NCBI GenBank assembly: GCA_003343845.1 | Contig: QAKK01000008.1 | Coordinates: forward strand, 11,381 to 75,380 | Origin: Oscillospiraceae bacterium | GTDB taxonomy: Bacteria > Bacillota > Clostridia > Oscillospirales > CAG-272 | Direction of reading: 5' to 3' | DNA: 64,000 bases | Shown here: positions 25,241 through 33,444 of the stretch, piece by piece | Numbering within the stretch: position 1 is the first letter of the stretch | Layout of the letters: each line of letters opens with the position of its first letter | The notes under the pieces: model-generated | The model's input: the letters and a program-made list of their open reading frames with translations, nothing else | Told to the model about the DNA's origin: nothing | Databases searched by the model: none | Translations under genes and position numbers: made by a program

Positions 25241-25594
25241 ATGGCAAGAGTTAAGGGCGCCATGATGACGCGCAAGAGAAGAAAGAGTGTACTGAAGGCA
25301 GCGAAGGGTTACTGGGGTGCAAAGAGCAAGCACTTCAAGATGGCGAAGCAGGCGGTTCTCAAGAGCGGCAACTATGCTTTCGCCGGCAGAAAGATGAAGA
25401 AGAGAGACATGCGTTCTCTCTGGATCACGAGAATTTCGGCACAGGCTAAGGTCTGCGGCATGAACTACTCCACTCTGATGCACGGCCTCAAGAAGGCGGG
25501 CATCGACCTCAACCGCAAGATGCTCGCTGAGATCGCAGTCTACGATAAGGACGCTTTTGCCGCTCTCGCGGAAAAAGCTAAGGCTGCGCTTTAA
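25241..25594 (+). CDS. rplT: 50S ribosomal protein L20
   Basis: A 117-residue protein that binds 23S rRNA early in assembly and probably represses this operon through the leader. It begins MARVKGAMMTRKRRKSVLKAAKGYWGAK-like and contains LWITRISAQAKVCGMNYS and a C-terminal LNRKMLAEIA. The ATG follows cggagg. A strong terminator follows the stop. Confidence 0.98.
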   Translation: MARVKGAMMTRKRRKSVLKAAKGYWGAKSKHFKMAKQAVLKSGNYAFAGRKMKKRDMRSLWITRISAQAKVCGMNYSTLMHGLKKAGIDLNRKMLAEIAVYDKDAFAALAEKAKAAL

Positions 25595-25602
25595 TCTATA
25601 CA

Positions 25603-25628
25603 AAAACCCGGTTTTCACCGGGTTTTTT
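25603..25628 (+). terminator. Terminator of the infC operon
   Basis: aaaacccggt with accgggtttt (10 bp), loop tttc, followed by T to 25628; begins 8 nt past the rplT stop. Confidence 0.92.
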
Positions 25629-25664
25629 GATGCTTAGAAAAGTTTTTTGTAAGGGGGGACGCGC

Positions 25665-26492
25665 ATGCGGGAGACGGTTCTGATCGAGAGCCGCAACAAT
25701 GAGACCGTGCGGAACTACGCCAAGCTGACGGATAAAAAATACCGCAGCCGCGAACAATCGTTTCTGTGTGACGGTGCAAAGCTGTTTGCCGAGGCGGTCG
25801 CCGCAGGTGCACGCATCGAGGCAGTGCTGCTGCTTGCGGGCAGAGAGAACCCGATCATCGCGGACACACTGGCGCGAATGCGCACGCCGGAGCTTTATAA
25901 GGACACGCGCCTCTTCAGCCTGACGCCGCCGGTTTTTGACAAATTATGCGATGAAAAATCGCCGGACGGCGTGATCACGGTCATAAAATGTCTTGACAAT
26001 TTCAGAAAAGTATATAAAATAGAAAGAAACGACGCCGAAGCAATGCGGGGCGAGAAGCTGATGCTTCTTTCGTCCGTGCGCGATCCGGGCAATCTCGGTA
26101 CGATCGTCCGCAGCGCGGCGGCATTCGGCTTTGACAGGCTGATCCTCAGCGACGACTGTGCCGATCTGTATCACCCGCGCACGCTGCGCGGCGCGATGGG
26201 GGCACTCTTCCGTATGCGTGCGGATGTGGTCACGGACTTTGCGTCTGCGGTGCCTGCCCTGCGTGCGTCCGGGCGGCGCGTATACGCAGCGGAGCTGCGG
26301 GACGGCGCGCTTTCGGTGGATGAAGCCAAGCCGACGGCTGCCGACTGCTTTGTCATCGGCAATGAGGGGCACGGCATTCCGCCGGAGATTTCCGCGCTGT
26401 GCACCGGCAGCGTTTATATTCCGATCGCGCCGACCTCCGAGTCGCTCAATGCGGCGACGGCGGCGTCGATCCTTGCCTATATCCAACGGTAA
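25665..26492 (+). CDS. TrmH/SpoU family RNA 2'-O-methyltransferase
   Basis: A 275-residue SPOUT-class methyltransferase using SAM. An N-terminal L30e-like substrate-binding part (SFLCDGAKLFAEAV) precedes the knotted catalytic domain with motif 1 SVRDPGNLGTIVRSA, motif 2 FVIGNEGHGIP and motif 3 IPIAPTSESLNAATAASI. The target is likely a ribose in 23S rRNA or tRNA, but the position is not inferable. The ATG follows aagggggg. It starts the long plus-strand series after the L20 terminator; no clear promoter was seen for it. Confidence 0.92.
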   Translation: MRETVLIESRNNETVRNYAKLTDKKYRSREQSFLCDGAKLFAEAVAAGARIEAVLLLAGRENPIIADTLARMRTPELYKDTRLFSLTPPVFDKLCDEKSPDGVITVIKCLDNFRKVYKIERNDAEAMRGEKLMLLSSVRDPGNLGTIVRSAAAFGFDRLILSDDCADLYHPRTLRGAMGALFRMRADVVTDFASAVPALRASGRRVYAAELRDGALSVDEAKPTAADCFVIGNEGHGIPPEISALCTGSVYIPIAPTSESLNAATAASILAYIQR

Positions 26493-26521
26493 ACGATTTC
26501 TGACAGCAAAGGAGTTCTTTT

Positions 26522-27775
26522 ATGCGCGATGTGCTTTCCTGGACGTGGCTCAGCGTCCGTCTCGGCGCGGCAAGCCCGTATCTGAATCCGCTGCTCGAAC
26601 ACTTTGCCGCAGCCGCCGATGTGTATGCGGCGGATCATGCCGCGCTTGCGGCGGTCGAAGGACTGCCGGAGTCGGTCAGGCTGCGCCTGCTGGATAAAGA
26701 TACCGACCGTGCCGAACGCATTCTCGAGGATTGCAGGCGGCTCGGCATCGGTGTGATGACCTATGACGACCCGCGCTATCCGCGCCTGCTCAAACAGATC
26801 GCGAAACCGCCGGCGGTGCTGTATTTCGTCGGCAAACCGATCGACTTTGACCGCAAGCTCGGCGTTGCCGTGGTCGGTACGCGCACCATGACCGAATACG
26901 GGCGGGATGTGACCTACCGGTTCAGCTATGACCTTGCATCGGCGGGTGCCGTGATTGTCAGCGGAATGGCGCTCGGCGTGGACGGCATGGCGGCAGCCGG
27001 TTCGCTGGATGCGCAGATGCCGACGGCGGTCGTGCTCGGCAGCGGTCTCGACGTGGTGTACCCGAAGATGCACACAAAGCTCTACAAGTGCATTCTGCGC
27101 GACGGTTTTGCTGTCAGCGAGTATCCGCCCGGCGCGGAGCCGGATGCACGCAATTTCCCGCAGCGCAACCGCATCATCAGTGGTCTTGCCCGCTGCGTGC
27201 TGGTGACCGAATGCCCCGAGACGAGCGGCGCGCTCATCACGGCGCGCGAGGCGCTTGCCGAGGGCAAGCCGCTCTTTGCCGTTCCGGGCGCGATCACGAT
27301 GCCGGGCAGCGCCGGCACAAACGAGCTTATCAAAAGCGGCGGCGCGAAGATGGTGACGTCGCCGACGGACATTCTCGACCTGTTTGAACCCGCTCACTTC
27401 CCGGAGCTGGACGCAAGCGCGGTCGGCGCGATGAACTACAATGCCGCAAAGGCGGAAAGTACATACGCCGTTTCGACGAAGACAAGCAAGGTGGCATGGG
27501 CAAAGGTGCGTCGCAAAAAGCCGGAATCCGCACCCGACGACAGCCCGGACACCGTCCGCGAGAGCAGTGCGCCGAAGGTCACCGAGACCTTCGTGCCGAT
27601 GTCCGAGACCGAGAAGAAGATCTACGCCTGCATTCCAGAGGAGGGGCAGGTCAGCGTGGATCTGATCGCGGCGGGCAGCGGCGCACCCGTGCCGGATGTG
27701 CTGACCGCCCTGCTGGCACTGACCTGCAAGGGCGTGGTGCGGCAGCTCCCCGGCAACTTCTATACAAGAGTCTGA
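26522..27775 (+). CDS. dprA: DNA-processing protein DprA
   Basis: A 417-residue protein that loads RecA on incoming single-stranded DNA in transformation. The Rossmann-like core has VVGTRTMTEYGRDVT, SGMALGVDGMAAAGSLD, PQRNRIISGLA, ECPETSGALITAREALAEG and VPGAITMPGSAGTNELI. An N-terminal SAM-like region and a C-terminal winged helix (residues about 345-417) flank it, joined by a Lys/Glu/Pro-rich linker. The ATG follows aaggag. It precedes topA, the usual dprA-topA-trmFO order in Bacillota. Confidence 0.95.
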   Translation: MRDVLSWTWLSVRLGAASPYLNPLLEHFAAAADVYAADHAALAAVEGLPESVRLRLLDKDTDRAERILEDCRRLGIGVMTYDDPRYPRLLKQIAKPPAVLYFVGKPIDFDRKLGVAVVGTRTMTEYGRDVTYRFSYDLASAGAVIVSGMALGVDGMAAAGSLDAQMPTAVVLGSGLDVVYPKMHTKLYKCILRDGFAVSEYPPGAEPDARNFPQRNRIISGLARCVLVTECPETSGALITAREALAEGKPLFAVPGAITMPGSAGTNELIKSGGAKMVTSPTDILDLFEPAHFPELDASAVGAMNYNAAKAESTYAVSTKTSKVAWAKVRRKKPESAPDDSPDTVRESSAPKVTETFVPMSETEKKIYACIPEEGQVSVDLIAAGSGAPVPDVLTALLALTCKGVVRQLPGNFYTRV

Positions 27776-27841
27776 CGGATCGCCGCCTGCGGCGTCCGAT
27801 TGAAATAAACGAAAGGAACTGCATTTTTGCAGTGTACGAAT

Positions 27842-30124
27842 ATGGCAAATCTGGTGATTGTGGAGTCGCCTGCAAAGGCGAGCACTATCAAAGGCTATCT
27901 CGGCAGCAATTATAAGGTCGTCGCGTCCTACGGGCATGTGCGCGATCTGCCGAAAAGCTCGCTCGGCGTGGATATTGAGGACAACTTCAAGGCGCATTAC
28001 ATCAATATCCGCGGCAAGGGCGATCTCATCAAGGCGTTGAAGAAGGACGCCAAAGCGGCAAACAAAGTCTTTCTCGCAACCGACCCTGACCGCGAAGGAG
28101 AGGCAATTTCCTGGCATCTTGCCGCCGCGCTGGATCTCGCACCCGAGAAGTGCAGCCGTGTGGCGTTCAACGAGATTACAAAGACGGCGATCAAGGACGC
28201 GATCAAACACCCGCGCGACATCGACATTGACCTGGTCAATTCGCAGCAGGCGCGGCGCATTCTCGACCGTATTGTCGGTTACAAGCTCAGTCCGTTCCTT
28301 TGGAAGAGCGTCAAGAGCGGTCTGTCCGCAGGTCGTGTGCAGACGGTTGCCGCGCGCATCATTGTGGAGCGCGAGGCGGAGATCCGCGCATTTGAGCCGC
28401 AGGAATACTGGACGATCGACGCGCTGCTTGATTCGCCGGACGGCAAGCCGCTGAAGGCGCGCCTGGTCGGCAAGGGGAAGAGCAAAGTGAAGCTTGCCTC
28501 CGAGGAAGATGTCAAGCGCGTGCTTGCCGAGATCGGCAGAGACCCGTTTGTCTGCACGACGGTCAAGAAGACGGCAAAGACCAAACAGCCCGCGCCCCCC
28601 TTCACGACCTCGACCATGCAGCAGGAGGCGTCCCGCAAGCTCGGCTTCCAGTCGCAGCGCATCATGCGTGTGGCGCAGGAGCTGTACGAAGGCATCAATC
28701 TCGGCGCGGAGAACGGCGGCGTTCAAGGTATTATCACCTATATGCGTACCGACTCGCTCCGCATTTCGACCGAGGCACAGGCAGCCGCGCTTGAACTGAT
28801 CGGCGAAAAGTACGGCGAGGGCTATTGCCCCTCCCGCCCGCGCGTCTACAAGACCAAGGCAAACGCACAGGACGCGCATGAAGCGATCCGCCCCTCGAAT
28901 GTCAAGCTCGAACCGGCGCACATCCGCAAGTATCTCTCGAACGATCAGTATAAGCTGTATAAGCTGATCTGGGATCGTTTTGTTGCCAGCCAGATGGCAT
29001 CCGCCGTGTTGGATACCGAGACGATCGACTTCGATGCTAACGGCTATACCTTCCGCACCAGCGGCTATACCGTCCGTTTCCAGGGCTACATGGCAGTGTA
29101 TGAGGAGTCCACCGACGAGGCGCCGAAGAGTGAGAACGGCGAGGTCGGCAAGAACGAGAAGATCCCGCCGCTCACCGAAAAAGATCGCCTCACGCTCCGC
29201 GACTTCGACAGCGTCAAGCATTTTACCGAGGCGCCCCCGCGCTTCACCGAAGCGTCGCTCATTAAATTTCTGGAGGAAAAGGGCATCGGTCGCCCGAGCA
29301 CCTATACGTCGATCATCACGACGATCGTGGATCGCCGCTATGTCTCCCGCGAGGGCAGAGCCCTTGTGCCGACCTCGCTCGGCGAGGTCACGACAAAGCT
29401 CCTCATGGAGAACTTCCCCGAGGTCGTGGACTATGCGTTCACCGCGCAGATGGAGACCCGCTTTGACGACATCGCACGCGGCGAGACCACAGCCGAAGAA
29501 GTGCTTTCCTCCTTCTACGGCGGCTTTGCAAAGTCGCTGGAGACGGCAGAGGAAAAGCTCAAGGAGAATACGATCGATCTCCCCGCGGAGGAGACAGACA
29601 TCATCTGCGACAAGTGCGGCAGCCGCATGATCGTGAAGAACGGTCGCTTCGGCCGCTTTGCCGCCTGCCCGAACTACCCCGAGTGCAAGAATACAAAGCC
29701 GATCGGTTCGGACGGCAAGGAGATCGTCCGCGAGGAGAAACCGCAGGTCGTCGCCGACTTTAAGTGCGAGCTTTGCGGCGGCGATATGGTGCTGCGGAAC
29801 GGCAGGTTCGGCAGTTTCTATGCCTGCATCAACTATCCGAAGTGCAAATTCACCAAGCAGCCGGCGCGCGAGATCGGCGTGGCGTGCCCCAAGTGCGGCG
29901 CACCGCTCGTCTCCAAGACCGGCAAGAAGCGCACGGTGTTCTACAGCTGCTCGCGCTATCCCGAGTGCGATTTTTCGTCCTGGGATATGCCGACAAACGA
30001 GAAGTGCCCCGACTGCGGCGGCATGCTCTTCCGCAAGAAAGGGAAGAACCAGTACGTCTGCCACAATAAGGACTGCGGCTACAAGGCAGATGCGCCCGAG
30101 ACGGGTGAGAGCGAGGAAAAGTAA
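27842..30124 (+). CDS. topA: DNA topoisomerase I
   Basis: A 760-residue type IA topoisomerase that relaxes negative supercoils. The Toprim domain starts LVIVESPAKASTIKGYLG with ATDPDREGEAISWHL. The catalytic Tyr is Y300 in ITYMRTDSLRIS. Four four-cysteine zinc ribbons follow from about residue 580 (CDKCG, CELCG, CPKCG and CPDCG starts). The ATG at 27842 gives the family start MANLVIVESP; an in-frame TTG at 27827 lies 9 nt after aaagga and would add five residues. A small hairpin between that site and the ATG may bring the two close. Confidence 0.96.
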   Translation: MANLVIVESPAKASTIKGYLGSNYKVVASYGHVRDLPKSSLGVDIEDNFKAHYINIRGKGDLIKALKKDAKAANKVFLATDPDREGEAISWHLAAALDLAPEKCSRVAFNEITKTAIKDAIKHPRDIDIDLVNSQQARRILDRIVGYKLSPFLWKSVKSGLSAGRVQTVAARIIVEREAEIRAFEPQEYWTIDALLDSPDGKPLKARLVGKGKSKVKLASEEDVKRVLAEIGRDPFVCTTVKKTAKTKQPAPPFTTSTMQQEASRKLGFQSQRIMRVAQELYEGINLGAENGGVQGIITYMRTDSLRISTEAQAAALELIGEKYGEGYCPSRPRVYKTKANAQDAHEAIRPSNVKLEPAHIRKYLSNDQYKLYKLIWDRFVASQMASAVLDTETIDFDANGYTFRTSGYTVRFQGYMAVYEESTDEAPKSENGEVGKNEKIPPLTEKDRLTLRDFDSVKHFTEAPPRFTEASLIKFLEEKGIGRPSTYTSIITTIVDRRYVSREGRALVPTSLGEVTTKLLMENFPEVVDYAFTAQMETRFDDIARGETTAEEVLSSFYGGFAKSLETAEEKLKENTIDLPAEETDIICDKCGSRMIVKNGRFGRFAACPNYPECKNTKPIGSDGKEIVREEKPQVVADFKCELCGGDMVLRNGRFGSFYACINYPKCKFTKQPAREIGVACPKCGAPLVSKTGKKRTVFYSCSRYPECDFSSWDMPTNEKCPDCGGMLFRKKGKNQYVCHNKDCGYKADAPETGESEEK

Positions 30125-31456
30125 TTGGCAGAGATCAGAATCATCGGCGCGGGGCTTGCCGGCTGCGAAGCGGCATGGCAGGCGGCAAATCGCGGCGTCA
30201 ACGTCACGCTTTGTGAGATGAAGCCGAAAAAATTCACCCCCGCGCACCACAGCGAAAATTTTGCCGAGCTGGTCTGCTCCAACTCCCTCCGCTCAAATGA
30301 GCTTTCCAATGCGGTCGGTCTCCTGAAAGAGGAGATGCGCCGCCTCGGCTCACTGATGATCGAGGCGGCGGACGCCACCGCCGTTCCGGCGGGCAGTGCG
30401 CTTGCCGTGGACAGAACCGGCTTTTCGGCGTACATCACCGATAAGATCCGGAATCACCCGCACATCACGGTTATTGAAACCGAGATCTGTGCGCTGCCGG
30501 AGGACGGTGTGACCGTTGTTGCCTCCGGTCCGCTCACATCGGACGCGCTCTCGGAGGCGATCGATCGCCGCATCGGCGGCAAAAAGCTGCATTTCTTCGA
30601 TGCGGCGGCGCCCATCGTGGATTTTTCCAGTATCAATATGGACATCGCCTTTTTCGCATCACGCTACGGCAAGGGCGAGGCGTCCTATATCAACTGTCCG
30701 ATGACGAAGGAGCAGTACGACGTGTTCTATGACGCGCTGATCCACGCCAAAGAGGCGGAGCTGAAGGAATTTGACAAGGAGAGTCAGCGTGATCTGAAGG
30801 TCTTCGAGGGCTGTATGCCGGTCGAGGTCATGGCGCGCCGCGGTTATGAAACGCTCCTGTTCGGACCGCTCAAGCCGGTCGGACTTCCCCTGCCCGCCAC
30901 GGGCAAGGACGCCTATGCCGTGGTACAGCTGCGGCAGGACAATGCGGCGGGCACGATGTACAACATCGTCGGCTTTCAGACGCATCTGACCTTCCCGGAG
31001 CAGAAGCGGGTCTTCTCGCTGATTCCGGGACTTGAAAACGCGGAGTTCATGCGCTACGGCGTGATGCATCGCAATACCTACCTGCAATCTCCGGGACTTC
31101 TGCGCCCGGACTATTCGATGATCGATGCGCCGAACCTGTTCTTTGCGGGGCAGATGACCGGTGTCGAGGGGTATGTGGAATCGGCTGCATCCGGACTTGT
31201 CGCGGGTATAAATGCGGCGTGCGCCGCACAAGATAAGCCGCGCGTGCTTTTTCCGCGCGAATGTGTGATCGGGGCAATGGCGTCCTATGTCAGCACGGGC
31301 GGCACCGGCGCTTTTGTGCCGATGAATGCGAATTTCGGTATTGTACCGCCGCTTGATACGCGCGTGAAGGGCGGCAAGAAGGTCAGAAATGAGGCGCTTG
31401 CGGCGCGTTCGCTCGCGGCGATCGACGCCTTTGCACTGACGCTGAATCAGAAGTGA
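30125..31456 (+). CDS. trmFO: tRNA (uracil-54-C5)-methyltransferase TrmFO
   Basis: A 443-residue FAD and folate-dependent enzyme that makes m5U54 in the tRNA T loop. The FAD motif IIGAGLAGCEAAWQAA is at the N terminus, followed by CEMKP, ELVCSNSLRSN and later FAGQMTGVEGYVESAASGL and MNANFGIVPPL. The start is a TTG that immediately follows the topA stop, with gagg 9 nt upstream inside topA, so the two are translationally coupled. The length is normal for the family. Confidence 0.95.
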   Translation: MAEIRIIGAGLAGCEAAWQAANRGVNVTLCEMKPKKFTPAHHSENFAELVCSNSLRSNELSNAVGLLKEEMRRLGSLMIEAADATAVPAGSALAVDRTGFSAYITDKIRNHPHITVIETEICALPEDGVTVVASGPLTSDALSEAIDRRIGGKKLHFFDAAAPIVDFSSINMDIAFFASRYGKGEASYINCPMTKEQYDVFYDALIHAKEAELKEFDKESQRDLKVFEGCMPVEVMARRGYETLLFGPLKPVGLPLPATGKDAYAVVQLRQDNAAGTMYNIVGFQTHLTFPEQKRVFSLIPGLENAEFMRYGVMHRNTYLQSPGLLRPDYSMIDAPNLFFAGQMTGVEGYVESAASGLVAGINAACAAQDKPRVLFPRECVIGAMASYVSTGGTGAFVPMNANFGIVPPLDTRVKGGKKVRNEALAARSLAAIDAFALTLNQK

Positions 31457-31467
31457 GGAGTGTGCAC

Positions 31468-32526
31468 ATGAGAATTATCATTGATGTGATGAGCGGCGAC
31501 AACGCACCGGGCGAGCTGGTTCGCGGCGCGGTCCGCTCACGGGATGAACTCGGCGTGTCCGTCGTGATGGTCGGACACCGCGAGACGATCGAGCAGATCG
31601 CCGCCGATGACGGGCTGAATCTTTCGGATATTGAAATCGTGGACACCGATGTCGTGATCGACATGGAGGACCCCGCGCTCAGCGTTGTGCGGGATAAAAA
31701 CCGTTCGTCCATGGCGATCGGTCTGCACATGCTGGCAAACGGCGAGGGCGATGCCTTCGTCAGTGCGGGCAATACCGGCGCGCTCCTTGCGGGCGCAACA
31801 CTGATCGTCCGCCGTATCAAGGGCGTGCATCGCGCCGCCATCGGCACGGTCATTCCGTTCCCCGTGCCGGTGCTGCTCCTGGATTCGGGCGCGAACACCG
31901 AGGTGGATGAGAAGACGCTCCTGCAGTTTGCCGTCATGGGCTCGGCCTATATGGAAAAGCTGTATGCGCTGCCGCGCGCCCGCGTCGGACTGCTCAACAA
32001 CGGCACCGAGCCGACCAAGGGAACGCCGCTCTACAAGAGCGCGCATGCCGTCCTTGCCGAATCCGATCTGATCGACTTCGTCGGCAATGTCGAGGCAAAG
32101 GCGATCCCGTTTGACGTCTGCGACGTGCTGGTCTGCGACGGTTTTACGGGCAACATCCTGCTCAAGACCGTGGAGGGCATGGGCAAATTTATGATACAGA
32201 CGCTGAAGGGCATCCTGACCGAGAATGCCGTCACCAAAATCGGCGCACTCACGATGCGCAAGCAGCTGAAAAACATGAAGTCGCAGTTTGATACCTCCGA
32301 GCACGGCGGCGCGCCGCTGCTCGGCATCTCAAAGCCGGTCATCAAGGCGCACGGTTCGTCCGATGCCCGCGCGATCATGAACGCGGTGCGCCAGGCGGTT
32401 GCCTATACAGAGACCGGCGTGACCTACGATATCGCTGCACATGCGGGCAGCCTCCTGCAAAAGACGCCGGACACTGCGGAAAAGCCGGCGGAGACCGCAC
32501 CTGCGGCGGACGGCGCCGCAGACTGA
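31468..32526 (+). CDS. plsX: Phosphate acyltransferase PlsX
   Basis: A 352-residue enzyme that turns acyl-ACP into acyl-phosphate for phospholipid synthesis. Features are IIIDVMSGDNAPGELVRGAV, SAGNTGALLAGA, VLLLDSGAN and DVLVCDGFTGNILLKTVEG. The ATG at 31468 follows tgaggag by 7 nt; the trmFO stop overlaps this site. The C-terminal 20 residues are an Ala/Glu/Pro-rich extension. It is followed directly by rnc; the fab genes and acpP that often separate plsX from rnc are missing here. Confidence 0.94.
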   Translation: MRIIIDVMSGDNAPGELVRGAVRSRDELGVSVVMVGHRETIEQIAADDGLNLSDIEIVDTDVVIDMEDPALSVVRDKNRSSMAIGLHMLANGEGDAFVSAGNTGALLAGATLIVRRIKGVHRAAIGTVIPFPVPVLLLDSGANTEVDEKTLLQFAVMGSAYMEKLYALPRARVGLLNNGTEPTKGTPLYKSAHAVLAESDLIDFVGNVEAKAIPFDVCDVLVCDGFTGNILLKTVEGMGKFMIQTLKGILTENAVTKIGALTMRKQLKNMKSQFDTSEHGGAPLLGISKPVIKAHGSSDARAIMNAVRQAVAYTETGVTYDIAAHAGSLLQKTPDTAEKPAETAPAADGAAD

Positions 32527-32540
32527 GAAAGGGAGACACC

Positions 32541-33257
32541 ATGCAGAATTTGCGCAAAGACAGAGCCGAACTGGAAAAGACCATCGGCTACACCTTTGAG
32601 GATATAACGCTGCTGGAGACGGCGTTGACGCATTCGTCCTATTCCAACGAGGCGAAGGGGCGCGGCGCTGTCGTCGAGTGCAACGAGCGATTGGAGTTTC
32701 TCGGCGACTCGGTGCTTTCGCTGGTGGCGAGCGAATACCTGTTTGAAGCGTTTTCGGACTGTCCGGAGGGGGAACTCACCCGGATGCGTGCCGAGATCGT
32801 CTGTGAGCGCGCGCTCTGCGTCCTGGCAAAGAAGATCGGACTCGGTGCGTTCCTCTGCCTCGGGCACGGCGAGGAGCTGGGCGGCGGACGCGAACGCCCG
32901 TCTCTGCTGGCAGACGCATTTGAGGCGCTGCTTGCCGCCATGTTTCTCGACAGCGGCAGAAACAAGGATCGCGTGGCGCAGTTTTTGCGCCCGCTCCTGA
33001 TGGAGGAACTTGCAAAGCTGGAGATCAGCGGCGCGGCAAAGGATTTCAAGACCATTCTGCAGCAGGTCGTGCAGCAGGCGGGCGGCGAGATTCTCGAGTA
33101 CTTCGTCGTGGACGAGCGCGGTCCCGACCATGACAAGCGCTTCACGGTCGAGGCGCGGCTCAACAGCAATGTCATCGGCCGCGGCGATGGCAGGAGCAAG
33201 CGCGCTGCCGAGCAAATGGCGGCAAAACAGGCGCTGGAGCTGTTCGGCGAAGAATGA
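32541..33257 (+). CDS. rnc: Ribonuclease III
   Basis: A 238-residue double-stranded RNA endonuclease for rRNA and mRNA processing. The catalytic domain has the signature NERLEFLGDSVLSLVASEYLF and later LADAFEALLAAMFLDSG with the second acidic pair. The C-terminal dsRNA-binding domain covers about 160-236 (FKTILQQVVQQAGG and GDGRSKRAAEQMAAKQAL). The ATG follows aaaggga. A long stem-loop follows the stop. Confidence 0.96.
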   Translation: MQNLRKDRAELEKTIGYTFEDITLLETALTHSSYSNEAKGRGAVVECNERLEFLGDSVLSLVASEYLFEAFSDCPEGELTRMRAEIVCERALCVLAKKIGLGAFLCLGHGEELGGGRERPSLLADAFEALLAAMFLDSGRNKDRVAQFLRPLLMEELAKLEISGAAKDFKTILQQVVQQAGGEILEYFVVDERGPDHDKRFTVEARLNSNVIGRGDGRSKRAAEQMAAKQALELFGEE

Positions 33258-33258
33258 A

Positions 33259-33331
33259 CAAAACGGGATTTTCCGAGCGGAAAAGAGGGCGGATACAGCT
33301 TTCTTTTCACCCGGAAAGTCCCGCTTTTTAT
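33259..33331 (+). terminator. Long stem-loop terminator after rnc
   Basis: aaaacgggattttccg (33259-33274) can pair imperfectly with cggaaagtcccgctttt (33312-33328), followed by more T. The 37-nt loop is long, but the T tail and position support termination. Confidence 0.65.
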
Positions 33332-33354
33332 TTTCAAATAATTCGGGAAATAGG

Positions 33355-33383
33355 TTGAAAAATGCGCCCGGTTGTTATATAAT
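33355..33383 (+). promoter_or_regulatory. Sigma-A promoter of smc
   Basis: TTGAAA at 33355-33360 and a perfect TATAAT at 33378-33383 with a 17-nt spacer; 61 nt upstream of the GTG start. Confidence 0.82.
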
Positions 33384-33444
33384 ATATACTTAGCTATTAT
33401 TATAATTTACGACAATGCAATTTTGACGAAACGGAGGGCTGCGC

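Noticed and set aside
26477..30250. Open antisense frame of 1257 codons across dprA and topA
   Set aside because: It spans two well-supported genes and their gap; its predicted protein is compositionally odd and without motifs.
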